This document shows positions 14,201 through 28,977 of a stretch of 64,000 nucleotides of DNA, in pieces; the stretch's first letter is position 1; every line of letters begins with the position of its first letter. The notes beneath the pieces are model-generated. The model saw only the letters and a program-made list of their open reading frames with translations. It searched no databases and was not told the DNA's origin. A program made the position numbers and the translations under genes. This DNA comes from Theocolax elegans (lineage: Eukaryota; Arthropoda; Insecta; Hymenoptera; Cerocephalidae): contig CM047426.1 of NCBI GenBank assembly GCA_026168455.1, positions 86,021,986-86,085,985 of the forward strand, given 5' to 3'.

Positions 14201-17200
14201 TGGTTTAGATGACGAAGTGGGTGAGACATATCGGAGAATACCTTTGACTGAGGTTTTCAAGTATTAGGAACGTCGATGTTGACGATATCTAATTTTTACG
14301 GGTTGGACGAAAAAGGAATATGGTATAGGGGATGCAGTAAAATTGAATTATACGATACATATTTTAGTTCCTAGGAGGTTGAAGCTTGTTTATTTGTTAA
14401 CTTTTTGAGTTTACGAAGTGTTACAGAAATTGACGAAGTTACTTTACTTTAATACAGCATAACTTTTAAAGATTTAAGGGTTTCACAACTTTTTGATGTA
14501 TTTAATATTAAACATAAATGGTATGATAAAATGCTATGATTTTAATGAATATGCAATTAGATGATATAATGAAAATAATTAAAAGTTAGTTTTTATTTTG
14601 GTTTATGAGCTCCAGCGTATTTCAATTAAATATAATTATTTATCTAAATATTTAAAAATATAAAAAAAGTTTTAAGATTAAAATATCTAATATACTACAA
14701 CTCAGTAAAAATGTTCAAATAAGATCGAAACTTTTAAATTGAGTAACATCGAAACTTTGTTTTTAGCGCATATAAGTACCACTACATAAAATTTGAAAAA
14801 GTTTCAAAGTAACTCAACGAAATATAAATTATAACAAAACCGTCTAAATAAAGGTATAAACACAGTTATTTCCGTTTTAAATAAATTATCAAATAGCATT
14901 AACGAAATATTAGTCGCGAAAAGTGAAATTTGGTTGAATGAAGGAAATATATAATTTTAAAATAAAACCAACACATATCTATTTCAGCGTCAATCTAAAA
15001 CTACTTTACAATTCTTCTGATCAAGAATTTATTGCTCTTTGTATTGAAAAGAGCAGTGACATACTCTAATACTGACTTTCTGTCGTCGAGTAATAAATGA
15101 GCGCAAACATATACCTAGTAATAGTTCAAAATAGATTCAAATTGATCGAAATACGTGTATTATTGGTAGCTCTCTATGAACTCAGGAGTTATATTACTTT
15201 TTAAAATACGTGATTATGTGGAATTAGTATTTATTTTTATATTAAGCAATTACCATTTTATGTAGTAAGAGATAATACACCGAGTTACAAGATGATTTAT
15301 AATTCGGAAATTGACTTATTGGGAACATTATTTACAAGTGTAAGTTTCTGGAGATGAAACTTTAGTCCATGAGTATTAAATGAACTTACCGGAAATTTAG
15401 AAACTATAATCAAATGTCAAAGACTAAGGAGACTGCGAGCTTGAAGGACATAAATTTTGAAAGCTTATGGAAACAAATCGTTACGTTTACTTTAATTATT
15501 TTACTCGCAAGTAACTAAATGTACAACAAGAATTTAAATTTTTACAATTCAAGAAACACCACTGGTTTGTAAAAAAAAGCAAATTTCTATGTTTTATTGA
15601 TGAGCTTGCAATGCTTCGCCGAATTTTGCAGTTCATACAGTTTTACAAGTTTCCTTAGATTGCAAAGTTTTGCTACTTTAATAAAGACGTACAAATATTT
15701 ATTAAAGATGTTATACATTTTTTTTAATTATTCTTTTAAGTACAGTTAATAAAGTTTGTTAAATTTTTTACTACCTGGTTCTTGAGTATTTATGAAACAT
15801 AAATATTCAAAAAACTCTGTAAAGTTCCAATATAAATGAGAAGTAACTCATTTATTTTGATAGCGGTAATTTATATTTTAATAATTATGTAAGATCAATA
15901 CTATTTATTTTCAATTAGATTCAATATTAATATTTTATTTTCAAAATATTCTGATAAAAGTGATCATGATTGACACACAAATAGAATAATAAATCCATTA
16001 TGTGTCATCCATCCAATTAATTTTTTATACTTCTATCGAAAAAAAATTTTAAATCCCAGAAATTCTACAAATAATCCGTCAGCTTTACGAGAAGTTCGCT
16101 CCAATCTTTGTATGATATAACTATAAAAATAAAATCTCTTTCCTCTACTCTAAACTTCGTTTTTAGATTTCAAATACTTTTCAATAGAAAGATGATGTTG
16201 GAAGATGTTCAGTTAAAACTTATTGATCCTTTGGAATAAAATAGTAGACATTCGATTGACGACAGAATAATTGTGTAAGATTCTTCGAATTATTCCTTTT
16301 TCATGTAAGCTTGATTTATTGCACTTTGCAAATAATGTAATTTTTATATAAATGTGCAATAATATATTTTAGATATTAAAAAATATGTACATGTTTACCA
16401 ATAGACAATTTATTTTAGTACACTTCAGTTTCTCTTTTGCGACAAAAATAAAAAGTTTGTGTTATTAGGAAATAGAAACCTTGATTTGCAGCAGCCATAA
16501 ATATAATGCATTTTCAAAAATGTACTCCCTCAAGTTGAAAAAAAAATTTGACAAAAAAACGAAAAAAATATCGTCAAGTTCATCGAGAATATACACACCA
16601 ACCTACTCAATTTTCAGGTTTGGGTAACCAAGTCAAAGACCCGAGAGCAATTCGTCGCCTTCGGAATGCGAATCGATATCTCGACTCTCTCGCGCTCACA
16701 CATATACACACACCGAATCTTAAAGGCTTTAAGCGACGCGCGCCGAGGCGCGCTGCTATCGATTGCCCAGCCGCGAGAGAAGCGCCGGGGAAAATGTCTA
16801 CCTGGAACTGGCGATCGACCCGAGCTCGCCGCATGCACCACGCGATGCTCGCCTCCTCCCTTCCTCCCACCGAATGCGTGCGAGCCAACTTTTTTTTATG
16901 GTGGGGAGGCGAGTGAATGAAGAATCGCGAGGGGCTTATTTTTCCTGATTTAGAGTACGAGGGTTGTTTTGGCTGCTAAGGGTGTGGGCATATATAGAAG
17001 TTGTAAAAATGTTGGGAGGTTAAGGGAACTAATAGCCGGTAATAGGGCTTATTGGAATAGGATAATGTACTTTAAATATTGTTTCTTTTCGTTTATTCAC
17101 TTTGAGGTGATGGTATTTAATTGGGATGTTCGCTTTCCAGGTTGTTTATTAAATATTCTCTTTTTGAATTTTTAATTGACTTTTTAGCCTTTACCAAGTA

Positions 17201-18485
17201 ATAAATGCTGAAAAAAAAGTTAAAAAAAAAAGCTTTTACTATAAGATAAATTCGGGTATTACATATGACAAACATTTAAATGTATCCGGATACAAGCACA
17301 TTAAATAATAAAACTTAAGACAGTTTAATATATTTATGTTGCAATTTACAAATTAATATTTAATACTCTTCCAAAAGATTGGTGTGTACAAATATTTTTT
17401 TAATAATTTTGAAAGGAACAGGGTCCAAGAGTTAGTAGCTGGAAAAAATTACGTTTACTTATTTCTCATTTCAATACTTTATAAAAAAACAATTATTACT
17501 ATTTCATGTATTTTTAATTGGTATAGTTCTTGTTTAAAAACAAGAAATACGTCTTTGATAAATAATTTAACGAATAAATTTACATGTACATTACAACAAA
17601 AATTAATTCAACACTTTTATTATTCCTTAACTTGTACACTTGGATTGTGATTATTTCCCTCCTCCTATTTCATTTTCAACAGTAATAGCTTATTTTCTTT
17701 CCTCGTTGAACCATCTACTACTTTTTAACGTAATTGGTGTAATTTTCTTTTCTTTTATTACAATAATTCAATTACTGCAGGACTTGTTAAAGTGAAGTTT
17801 GTAATGATAATAAAATATTAGATGGATCTGAATTCACGAAATCCTGAAACAAACAAGTAAATTATAATTCAACCGTGACTAGGATCAGATATTCTTATAA
17901 TTAAAGTTGGAGGTATCTTCATTTCACTAAATATTTAATGTTTGCTTTTGTTAATATTTTTAAAATGGCTTAAACTGTGTATGGTAAAGTAAACAACAAT
18001 TAGATAGCGAAACATTTTTTCTTGTAATTATTAAATTAATATATCAATCTATTTTTTTTAACCAACTTCGTAAAGGAGGTTTTATGTTCTATGCGTATGT
18101 TTTTTTTCCTAATTTACACTATCACTGTAAAAAATCATACCCCTCCGTACTCGTGCACTAATCAGCTTGTAAAACAACCGGACCATAATTACATAAATTA
18201 ATCAATAAACTCAATAGACTTTAAACAAATACTCATTGGATATTTATACATAAAATACCGATGTAAATGCTATCTTTCTAATTGTATATTATGAGCTATT
18301 TAATCACATACAATTCGACTACGCAAGCTGATTATAAATTCATGAAATTATAGATCTGTCGGAAATTCGAAACAATACGGGTTGGCCGAATAAACGCTAA
18401 AACTTATATCTCTTTTAGTCTATCTTTCTCCCCTTTTTTCGTTTCTTTGAAAGCTTTGTTATTACAATTTTAATGGAATTTCCAG
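8289..18485 (+). other. Dys: Dystrophin intron, 10.2 kb
   Basis: Long intron from gtaagt to ttccag. GC-richer patches lie near 9040-9530, 10080-10420, 11120-11450 and 16610-16920, with an AC microsatellite at 11339-11367. A stretch near 18058-18112 resembles a dispersed insect repeat. Open frames in the 16.6-16.9 kb patch overlap on both strands and look like by-products of GC content. The rest, including the very AT-rich 11.5-16.5 kb, shows nothing identifiable. Confidence 0.75.
11339..11367. repeat. (AC)n microsatellite
   Basis: Alternating AC with one CATAC interruption, in an intron. Confidence 0.9.
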
Positions 18486-18591
18486 ACGGTTCTGCGGGAA
18501 CTGGAGCAGAAGAAGCCGCAACTGGACGAGCTCGTTCACACAGCGGAGAATTTGCGCGCCGATACTAACCGGCAACAACTTCACGGCAAGG
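18486..18591 (+). CDS. Dys: Dystrophin spectrin-repeat exon, helix B region
   Basis: 35 codons plus one base between acceptor tttccag and donor aagg|gtgagt. It encodes TVLRELEQKKPQLDELV through DTNRQQLHGK, a heptad-rich helix continuing the repeat opened by exon 8190-8288. The exon ends in phase 1: its final G combines with TG from exon 54391-54602 to make a Val codon, giving H-G-K-V-T-K-L-R-E-H-W. Frame, phase and repeat register all support the call. The following intron is about 36 kb and contains the alternative first exon and the retrotransposon. Confidence 0.95.
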
Positions 18592-21500
18592 GTGAGTAGT
18601 ATACACTCATTTTAGTCAGACCGTAGTCCACTTTATTTGCCGGAGGGGGACTCGATGTGCAACCGGAGAAAGCTCACTTGTATTGTTCGGTTGTATGAAA
18701 TTTTCGAGAAATTAAAGGATATACGCGGAGTGGGTAGCAATTCCGTTCTAACTTTTATACCTTGAGGATTATTAATGCAAAATTATGCGCAATTATATCA
18801 GAATTAATTTTTTGTATAATACTTTGTAGAATTGAACCGTTAATATTATTAGTATATGAATGAAATATTAGTTTTTAGGAATTTAAAAGTGTTATTTAAT
18901 TGATGTTTAATATGATTTATAAAGGTATAAATCAGTTTTCAAATAATAATTAGCACAAAACGTTTTACAGAAAGTATAGATAGACCGATAATAGATAATG
19001 TGCATTCTGTTTCTTCGTGTTGCCACAATCCCATTGTATTTGCCAAAGTTGAACTGTATTTAGTATTTCATTATTGGCATAGTTTGTCTTAGTAAAATCA
19101 ATTTCAATAAACCTGCAGATCGGTAACTTTTTTGTCATAAGATTGAAACTTATTTACAACAAATTTATTCCCGCACAAAACCTTTACCGAAACAGTCTAA
19201 GATAGAAATTGTGATGTAGTTCAGAATGCTATTAATACATATTTACATTAAAACATTTGTGGTATTTATACATGTGCACCTATTTTATACAAGTTTTTTA
19301 TCTTAAAACATACATAAGTATAAAAGTGATATTTTTACAATAGAAAGATTTATCTATACTTAATAAATAACTGTTTTTATTTTAATGCACATACTATAAA
19401 GTTTATTTATAATTTTCTAAAATTATAAATAACTTAATTAAATGCGCAAATTTATTAATTACTACATTTTAGTTTGAAATAAGTAATACATTTATACAAT
19501 TACAAATTTTTATTAGTGCAATAAATCATCGTTTTAAGTATTACAAAAAGTCCAAACACGAATTGAGCAATTACATTTCTGTACTGCTCTCATTTAGTGA
19601 TTTTCGTGTTTACCAACTATATTGTTTGAAGTGGTAGAGTCTGAATTCGAGTGTCGCCGTTACATTTTATAATACTATACAAAATTAGTTCCCTTCATTC
19701 AAAATTACACGCTAATGAACATATTGTAAACATTATTATATAAAACAAGTGAAATGCATTTTATTAGGCTTATCACTAATTTCATCAATTTCATATACAA
19801 ATATATACATACTCATACGTATATTATTTGTTTTCGATAAATATTCACCGGGTTTATGTACTATTTATCTATTGGCGAATGTCCTTCTTATACATTACTA
19901 TAGTTTATTATAATTACATTCAATGCTATAATTATATATATTTAACATTTTGTAGAATTATATTGTATTTATTATTTTGTATTTTTAAAGTTAAAATTAG
20001 ATTCAAGTTGAATATTTTATACTGTGTTTTAATATTGAAAGTTTTTTTTACTCATTTGTATTCTACTATTTCGTGATTTTTAGTGTGAAACATTAAACTG
20101 AAATATTATTTATAAAGAATAACGTATCTAATACGTTATCTAGACACCGACAAACAGTATTTACTGTTTATTAATTAATTTTCATAATAAATAATTATTA
20201 TAATATTTATATTTTGATATATTCTAATTTTACATAAAATAAAATAAAATAAAAAAAAATGAATAAATATTACTCTACATCTAACTAACAATAGCAACGA
20301 CATACGCAGTATTATTTATGACTGAAAAAATCTCAAGTACCGCTTATTTATCAATGTATAAAGACAGTAATTAATATAATGACTACCTCATTACTAGGCG
20401 AAAAAGTGTCAACGCGTTCGATGTAGAACTTGTTTGCGAGTGTCCCCGAAAGTCCGCTGCGCGTTGCAACCCATGAAGCCATTAGTTAACGCGCGGCTTG
20501 CCGAGCTTGGTTGTCGCCTCTCGATTCGCTGTTGCTCGCGTATAGGCATTCCCCTGATTGTCCATTCACTGATTTTACCTATGCTGCCACCTGCATAATC
20601 TTTTTTGTCTTATTAATATAATGAGAATTGAACAACCTAATTTAATTTAATCAATTATTGTAAATATCATATTATTCAGATAAAAATTTGTTAAATTTTT
20701 GAATCATTGATTCTTATTTATGATGATCGTATTTTTTTTATGTAACACATTTTTATTCTAGATCGAATATATTTTCGTTAATTAAATGAAAATATAGCCA
20801 TTTAATTTTCTTGAAAAACACGAGGTATGTTTACCATGTATACGCTATATATAGATATTTACATTGAGCAATTAGTCGTTAGTAAAACTTGGCGACAAAC
20901 TCGAGGAAAACCATCCCGCACGGAGTCCTTGCCCGTATAAGTGAGTTTTCTCTAATTAGACATGCTAATTACGCATAATTTCAAGGCCGACTGCGACTCG
21001 GTAGATAGTAAAGTTATTATTCCCCATGTGTATATATATATATACATATATGTGAGCATCATCATAGTTTATAATAGGAAGCAAATGAAAATCAAAATTC
21101 TCGTATCTATGTTGGACAACATAGCTCGCGCATATTTTTCCTTGGTTTTCTTGATTGTGTTTGTCTTTAATTAAGGAACGAAGCATCAAAACGTGTCGTT
21201 GATGCTCCTGAAAGTGAACATTCGTTAAGATGAGCCGTGTTGAAGAAAGTATCCAGAAAAAAAAGAGTGTACTTGGTGAAACTTATTTCGTAAAGCAGCA
21301 CGCGGAAAGAACATTATGTAACTGCAGTCGAGGCAATTTTCCTCTTATTTATTAAAGCTCAAAATTAAAAGTTTCATTCCCGTAGCATAAAGTTAAAGAG
21401 TCACAGTGCTGTTGAAACTTTTGGTAACACCTGCAATTAATAATGTATTATTCCGCAAAATTATTATTATAAAAATAATTTTATTTACTCATTAAAGGTT

Positions 21501-23590
21501 AATAATAATAAATAAACGATTTTTTCTTCTAACAAATTACACTTTATCATAAATTTTTAATTTATTCTTTTGTCGTAGTAAATTCTAAATGTATTGTTCT
21601 TCTAATATATTTACATTATAGGAAGCGACTATGATTTTTTTCTTTGAGAAACTACTGCATTGTAGAGTTCTCAATATTACCAATAAATATTGCTATTCAG
21701 CTCGTGTCGAACTTTCTAATTTCGAAGCAGAAGCTCAGTTAATGTCTATTCTCCGATTGTAGGCAGAAAAATGAAAGAGAAAAATGGTAATAAAAGAAAA
21801 AGAAGGATTCTACTTTCTTAAAGTTAACATTGAACTTCTACGGGTGTACAGGCGATTTTTCATCCCGCCTATGGGGAAACTTTAACCCACAGCTAATACG
21901 ACTTTTTTAAAAATTCAACTTTTAATAAGAAAAGTGGAAGTTACAAAACGATGTTAAATAAAATTATACTTATCCTTGTACTTGCATTAATTGCTAAATT
22001 GGAATAATTAGTCTTGCTTCAGGTGATTACAATTGCATTATGAAGCTAAATTATAGGAAAGTTTTAATTTGATTGTACAATATTATATAAAATCGTGTAA
22101 ATGAATATATTGAAATTAAAATGTTGTATCTGACTTCAAAGTATTTTCATTGTCTTTCCTTATTGTAATTAATAGATTTAAGCAAAAATTTGTAACTAAA
22201 AATATCTTACTATAAAATACCAATAATAGCGAGGAAAACATGTGATTCCTATATAACATTATTATTTACAGAAGAAAGTTAGAGGTCTTGTTTAAATTAA
22301 CTGTACCAAATGTTAATTTAATTAAAAATAAAAAAAAGTAACTGAAATAAAATGTACGTAACAAAATCTTCAATTAAAGCCACAATGATTCTATACTATT
22401 TCGTATGAACCCTGGATTTTTCAAACTTTGTTTTAGTAACAAAAAATAAATCAGCATAGGTCAGTGAGTTTAACTGCAAACTTTAAATTAAACTTGCGTC
22501 TGTGTAGCGTCAAAACCAATTCTATTTGTTTCATTTTCCGAAACCGCGAACAGTTTTAAAAACTTGATTGTTCCATGTGAAAATAGTCGAGTCATTCAAT
22601 ATTCGACATTATGCGTCCGCATAAGATGAGCACAAACATCGGTAAAAAAGCCGCGAAGAGAAAGAAAGGAAAACCGATAGAGTTGGATAAAAAAAAGTAT
22701 AGAAGGACATAGATCGAACGGTTTCTTTTATCGTAGAGCGCCTCCGTCCAGTTGCTTTCATACAGACGTGGGGTGACTCTCGATCGTCCTGAATACGGGA
22801 TCTCTATATAGGTATATTCGAACGATCCTTCTTATTGTCTCACCGTAGAGCTATTTTATCGTCCCTTCATTGGCCGGATTCCGGCCTCGTATACCTTCTT
22901 TTTTATCCTACCGATTCTTGAATTCGTGGCGGTTCGCGACACGTACGTGAGCTTCGGATTTAATCTGGTGACCGACCGCGAATTTGGTTCGACATTTCTT
23001 CTGTAATGGGGAATTTCGACGAAAATTGTCTGGAGAAAATACTCACATATTATTTTCACGTAAGAAATATAGCTATTAAAAGTAGTGTTGGGAGTAGTAA
23101 AGTGTTTATGAACTTTACAAATTTGTGATTTGTTTATTTACAAGTTGAAATAGCAATTGTAATTTTACTGTAAAACAGCAATAAAATTAATATATAAAAT
23201 GTTATTATAACTGTATTAAATTATTGAATTCCACTAAATATTAACCACCTAGAAACCAACAGTAAAAGCGCAATAGACTAAAATAACTACAATTCTTTAA
23301 AAAAATAACGAAAGCTACACATAAGGCTTTAAAAAAAAAGAGTAATCACAAAAAGAATTCTCCCTGCAGAGTTTTCTACCAACGACAAAAAACCGCGCTC
23401 AAGAAACGAAGCGTCACCGCGCCATCTTTGTAGGGATGCGGATCTCCCTTTGACCATGCAAGGAAAGAGAAAAAGTCACTGTGCGTCTTTTCCCGGCACC
23501 GAGCCCAGGAAAAGTCGAGAAAGGGGAGTCAATTTCATTTTCTTTTCCGGGGTTTGTACCCATTGAACAATACCGTGCGACTTACCTGTT

Positions 23591-23642
23591 CATATATATA
23601 TATCTACACACACGCGCGCGCACACACATACATATATATGTA
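23591..23642. repeat. Compound AT/AC/CG microsatellite
   Basis: Runs of AT, then AC, CG, AC and AT again, an alternating purine-pyrimidine tract about 50 bp long. Confidence 0.88.
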
Positions 23643-26016
23643 TAAAGCTTTATGCACTTGAGCACTTTTGACTCTATCTCGGCTTTTCATACTTGTCGCA
23701 TTTTTTATTCCGTTTATTGCTGGGAAGATAACTTGGGCGAGTCGCTTCATTTGAATTATTTTTATAGCAGATATTGTTGGTTTTTAAGAACTTGCTTTCT
23801 GAGGGTCATGACAATCTAAATCTGATTTTCCTTTTCATAAGAATGTTTTTATTTTTTTTATTCTTTATTTCAAATTACGTTTATCAGACATTAAGCTGAA
23901 ATTGTTTCTTTCTTGACTGAGCAATGTTTTATTTAGCAATCAATATAAAGTCAAAATATTCTATTTTTATAATAGTTTTATAAATTTTGAATCTATAATG
24001 TACCTAATCCCTATGAAAATAAAAGTTTGAATATGTATACAATTACGTATTTTCTTTTGTGAATTAAAATTTGCTTTGTCAAATTATGCAAATACTCTTG
24101 AGAAGAAAATTTTTATCGTCAAAACCAAACGAAAATTGTTTTAATTCTTCAAATAACTAAAAGTTACAATTTCATGAATTTTTAGTAACGTCAAGAATCT
24201 ATCTACAATTAATTTACACATTTAATAATTAAATATTTATCACAATTTATTAAGTTGTTCATTCTTTCATAATAATATCTTTAAGTATTTGTATGACCTT
24301 TATCTTTATATTTTTAATTCTATAAACATGAATCATTGCACAAATTAAATTTACGTTTCAATTATAGTTCTGTATTGGAAAGATTTAAAAAATATGTTAA
24401 AAATAACTGACCAACAGACTGTGGGAAAAGAATTTCTGAACATTCTAATCGCCTGGAATCGAAATTGAACCGGCGAATAATCGAAACATCCCCTTCGAGA
24501 AAAAGGTTGATAGTACGAGCAAGCTCTGCAATTCCCATTCAGAATATACACTTTTTTCTTTCGAAACGCCTGATGGAATCGATGCTCGAAGGCGACCATT
24601 TAAAGTGCCTTAATTGGCTCGAGCGTTTCATTAAAAGTTGCCTCGACACCGCAGATACTACCAACCACCCGAAGTTTTCCCGTGCTCCCACCACCTCGAG
24701 ATTATACCACGGAGAGTCATAAATAAAGTAATTTATGCTTCGCGCGGCCGTTCGCATACCTGCGCAGATGGGTATTTTATACTTCTCCGGTGCGCCGCAG
24801 CGACAGTGATAAATCATTGGTGGATTAACGTGCGATGTTAAGATATCATCAGGATAGGTTAGAGACTGGAGGCGATTCGGGTGAAATTGTTATACCCTTG
24901 AATGGGTATTAGGGATATTAAGTTGAAATTTTTTTAACCCGTCGTTAGATTCACTTCTTAAATAAACCAAGTTTTCAAGTTCTCCGGAGTTTAGGATGAA
25001 TCAACATTCAATTTTCTTTCGAGTTACATAGAAAGAGAATAGATTAATTGCATTTTATTAAAAGTTATTTGTTTTTTCAAAAAATTAGAATAAATGTAAA
25101 ACTCAAAATTAATAAATTCTTATACAATCGCAAATACAATTACTTTCATTAATTATAGGCAGTTAAAATTTCTTTGATTTAATTACATTAAACTTTAAAC
25201 TTCATACAAATATACACAAAAGTAATATTTAATAACATAGAATGGTACATTTACGTAATGTTAAAATCACCCGAAATTTTACAAATTTAAAAATATAGAC
25301 AACCGTATAAAAGGTTTATAAAGTTAAGAGAATTCATTAAATAAATTTCTTTAATAGAACATTATACGTGTAATTCGGATAAAATGTAACTTCTTTAGTA
25401 AAAATGTAAATACTCATTTATTATGGTCAAACAATAAATGGAACATGAATTTGATTAAAATTAAAATTCAAAAAAGTTTTCATTTATCGATGTATGTGTT
25501 AGTCTATTTAATAAAAATTCTACTTGATCTTTGCATTATCATGAAATTTCGGTAAACCTGAAATAAAAAAAATATTCAGTTATGTAATAAATCAGAGAAA
25601 TGACGTTATTACCATTTTCACGAAATCAACTGACCAAAAATTTTAAATCCAATGGGAACCAAGTTCATCTGTATTCGACGCATCTAATTTCGTAATTTTC
25701 CGTTTAATGGGTAAGCAGCCTAGAGACACGTTTGCCCGCTAAAACGTTAATCGCATTTCCATTTTACGAATGCAAATATTCTCATTTTTGGGGTGAAGTG
25801 CGAAATTACTCTTCTAACCATTGTATATATAGGTAAATGCAAATTTTCGAGGTGCCAAAATGTCTCTCTGATTAACGTCATTACGAGTTTTTGACCGCCT
25901 GGGTAGTTTTTGCTTAAGGAGAAAAAAACTGCCATTTTGATGACGATGAAAAATAACTACCGCGATATTTTACAGTTTTTGCAGACGTTTGATTTTTATT
26001 TCATAAAATTTACATC

Positions 26017-26017
<1 letters not shown>

Positions 26018-26053
<36 letters not shown>
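26018..26053. repeat. (AT)n microsatellite
   Basis: Uninterrupted TA dinucleotides, about 35 bp, in an intron. Confidence 0.92.
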
Positions 26054-26056
<3 letters not shown>

Positions 26057-28955
26057 AATTTATATTATTTAATTAAATTAGTTAATTTAACTAAAATTCT
26101 TTCTTCGGAGAAATTATAAAGAGTTGATTCTTTATCACAATGAATGATTCAAGTACAGAAAATACTTGTAAATCGTTCAAATTAATATTTTTTTAAAGAA
26201 AATCTGCTATAATATACATGTTACTAAAAACAGAAATATTTTATGTAATTATTCAATATCTCTGATATAGTTAGTTATAACAGTTTAATCAATTTTTATT
26301 TACGAGCATTCTTCCATGAATTAATTAATGTTACTGTGAATGCACTAATTCTCTAAAAGCAAAACAATTTAAGAATTGTTTACTCTATACTTTAATAGAT
26401 TAGGGTTATAATGGCCATTAAAATGTTGAAAAATAATATATATCTCAAAAATATTCTCAGCCATTACCAATAAATTTGAACTATCTTCCATGTACTTTAT
26501 TTTTCACAACTAGAGCATTCATCGAACGAATTACAAACTTTTAAACCCACAAAACATTAAAAAGAAATTCCACGGGAACTCGCTAATTAACCACCCCGAT
26601 CCAACTTCTATTAAAAAAACGTGCTAGGATAATAAACGCGAAAGGATAAAACACAGCCGGAAAATGCAATTGGTAAAGTAAGGGGTTGGTAAACCGCGAA
26701 TACTGTTTGTTATACCGTATAGATGCGTCCGAAACGTCGCGAGTAATTACGAGGCGCGTTGCGGTTTTAGAACTGGTCCATGAGCGTCTTGGTCGTTATT
26801 TGGTTTGCGATTCGCGAGATACGATCGTCCGGAGCTGAGAGGGCGATAAGAGAGGTAGACGTTCAGGCTTTTGTTTTCGAGTAGAGGAATCTGTTTTGGG
26901 AATTGTAAGTGTTGAAATGGGACGTACGCGTAATAAAGTCTATTCACTGTTCCGCAAAACTTTCTACGTAATATTGTTAGTTTATCTTGAAAGCAGCGTT
27001 CAATTATCTTTCAGAATTACTTTTAACCTGAGATAAGAATAATTCTTGTACCTATTTTTTTTTAATGAATAAGAGATTTCAGTTTCTAGTGTACATTTAT
27101 TAATTATTATTGGAAAAATATTTTTTTTTTAAATATAATAAATGAAAATACTTAAAAGAAGTATTTAGCATCTATAATCCATTCCATATTATTGTGCAAT
27201 TGTTAGTGCACGCCAATGTAAAGTTTTAAATTCAATGCGAATTCTCGTGCTTATACAGTGGGAAATGTGTAGAACAGAATGAACTTTGGTAAAGTTAAAT
27301 TCTACACAGTTCGTGCTCCTTAAAGTCTCCGAAAATTAAAAATAAGATTTATACTTCAAAGTTTACATTCACAACATATGCATGGAAATGTTAGAATAAC
27401 CTAGTAGATTAAAACATTCTTATAATATATAGCTTTTTCTTAATAATTTATATATAATTATTAACAAATTATACGAATAATAAGAGGTTTTCTTAAATTT
27501 TAAATATGAAAAAATTTGAATTTCAAAGTATTTTTATATTATTATTTGTTATAATAACAATTATTTTACTAAATGTTTACTGAATGTCATAAATCAAATT
27601 CAGGTTAACTAGTAATAACTGGGCTTTATGTCATATATAAAAAACAAAATACATACTTGACATCAATTGATTCACATTGCGACAATATTACATGCTAGCC
27701 ACATTTACATCGTTATCTGTTTCGTATAATCTATATTGATGCACGTCATATATTCATGTTAATCCTGTAGAGAAAGTACTTTTTGACATTATAAATGAAC
27801 TTTTGATTAAACTGAAGCATGATAAAAATGTTTCGAAAAAACAATTTTTGATTTTTTAGTCGTGAATTACTTCTTTTTTTTAACATCGATTAATTCAAAT
27901 ATTTTTTCAAAAAAGATACGCTGACTTATAATTTAATGTGAAATTGGTCCTAAACTAAAAAAAGAAAAATTATTCGAAACTTTAATATAATTCCATTCTA
28001 AACTACGATCACTCATGGGAAAGTGCTAATAATGGTTAAACCGTTTGGTGTCAAATTCAACAGTATGTTCGGTCTGTGCGAAAGTTCGAAATTTACTCAT
28101 TCCATTTTAAAACGAATGGGCTTCCAAATTGCGTCGTTTTATACATTGATTAACCTGGCTTGATAAAAAATGTATATATTCTGTCACTTCTCTATATAAG
28201 AATGTGAATATGAACATTTATTATCCATTGCATATGATCAACATTGTATTGCACAGCTAAAGGAAAATGTCCATTATCCTTCGATTTTGGTCTTTATAAT
28301 AATATTGAACGTTTTCAGTGAATGGATTCTCAGTATATATTTTTGAGATATTGGAATTTACAAAATTGTATTGAAAATTTCAAAATTTGAGACTTTTGAA
28401 TAGACTTACAATATATAGAATATACTTTTAACAATGGTATTAAGTTTTTTTATGAAGCAAAAGATATTATAATTTTATAAATTGGCTATTCTACGAGAAG
28501 CGAAGACTGAGAAGGAAAAAAAAACAATTCAATTTCACCGGATGCTCACATGTTGGGATTGGAGTAGGTGCATACCAAGTTTCGTAAAACATTGACTTTA
28601 TGCATACGGAATGCATTTATGTACATATATAGTAATACAATTTTAATACATTTGAGGTATATTTTATCTTTTTTTTAGTTAATGATTTTAATATACTCAT
28701 TTTGTGCTTATTAATTATTTGTAATTAATAAGTCTTTATAAGTAATAGTAAGTAATAACCTATATTATTAAAAAGACAACTAGATATTACAGTTTACCTT
28801 TGTTTAACAGTACAAGGAAATTTAAGAAATGACATTTAAGCTTGATCAATCCTTAAATAAGGAGAAAATAAAATTTCTTAAATTAAATTATACAAACGAA
28901 AATATAACCTTTATTTCTCATTAAAATTTGAAACCAAGACGCCGAAGCATAAAGG

Positions 28956-28977
28956 ATATATATATATATATATATAT
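28956..28977. repeat. (AT)n tract at the 5' insertion boundary
   Basis: AT dinucleotide run directly before LTR copy 1. The last four bases, ATAT (28974-28977), match ATAT directly after the 3' LTR (39386-39389). This fits a 4-bp target duplication typical of Ty3/Gypsy elements, but the low complexity makes the duplication unprovable. Confidence 0.7.

Larger units (their letters stand above)
18592..28785 (+). other. Dys: 5' part of the 36-kb dystrophin intron
   Basis: AT-rich intron with no confident gene. GC-richer islands lie near 20400-20560, 22600-23040, 23370-23570, 24420-24840 and 26550-26920. Microsatellites occur at 23591-23642 (compound AT/AC/CG) and 26018-26053 (AT). Open frames in the islands (for example 24351-24841 on both strands) lack recognisable domains and overlap each other. 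The remaining sequence shows nothing I can name. Confidence 0.75.

Noticed and set aside
16548..16948. 122-aa plus frame near exon 18486
   Set aside because: Arg/His-rich low-complexity product overlapped by frames on both strands, with no convincing donor in a phase that would join exon 18486-18591.
24351..24841. Overlapping 82-92 aa frames on both strands
   Set aside because: Mutually overlapping, no domain, no splice sites of matching phase; explained by lower stop density in a GC island.
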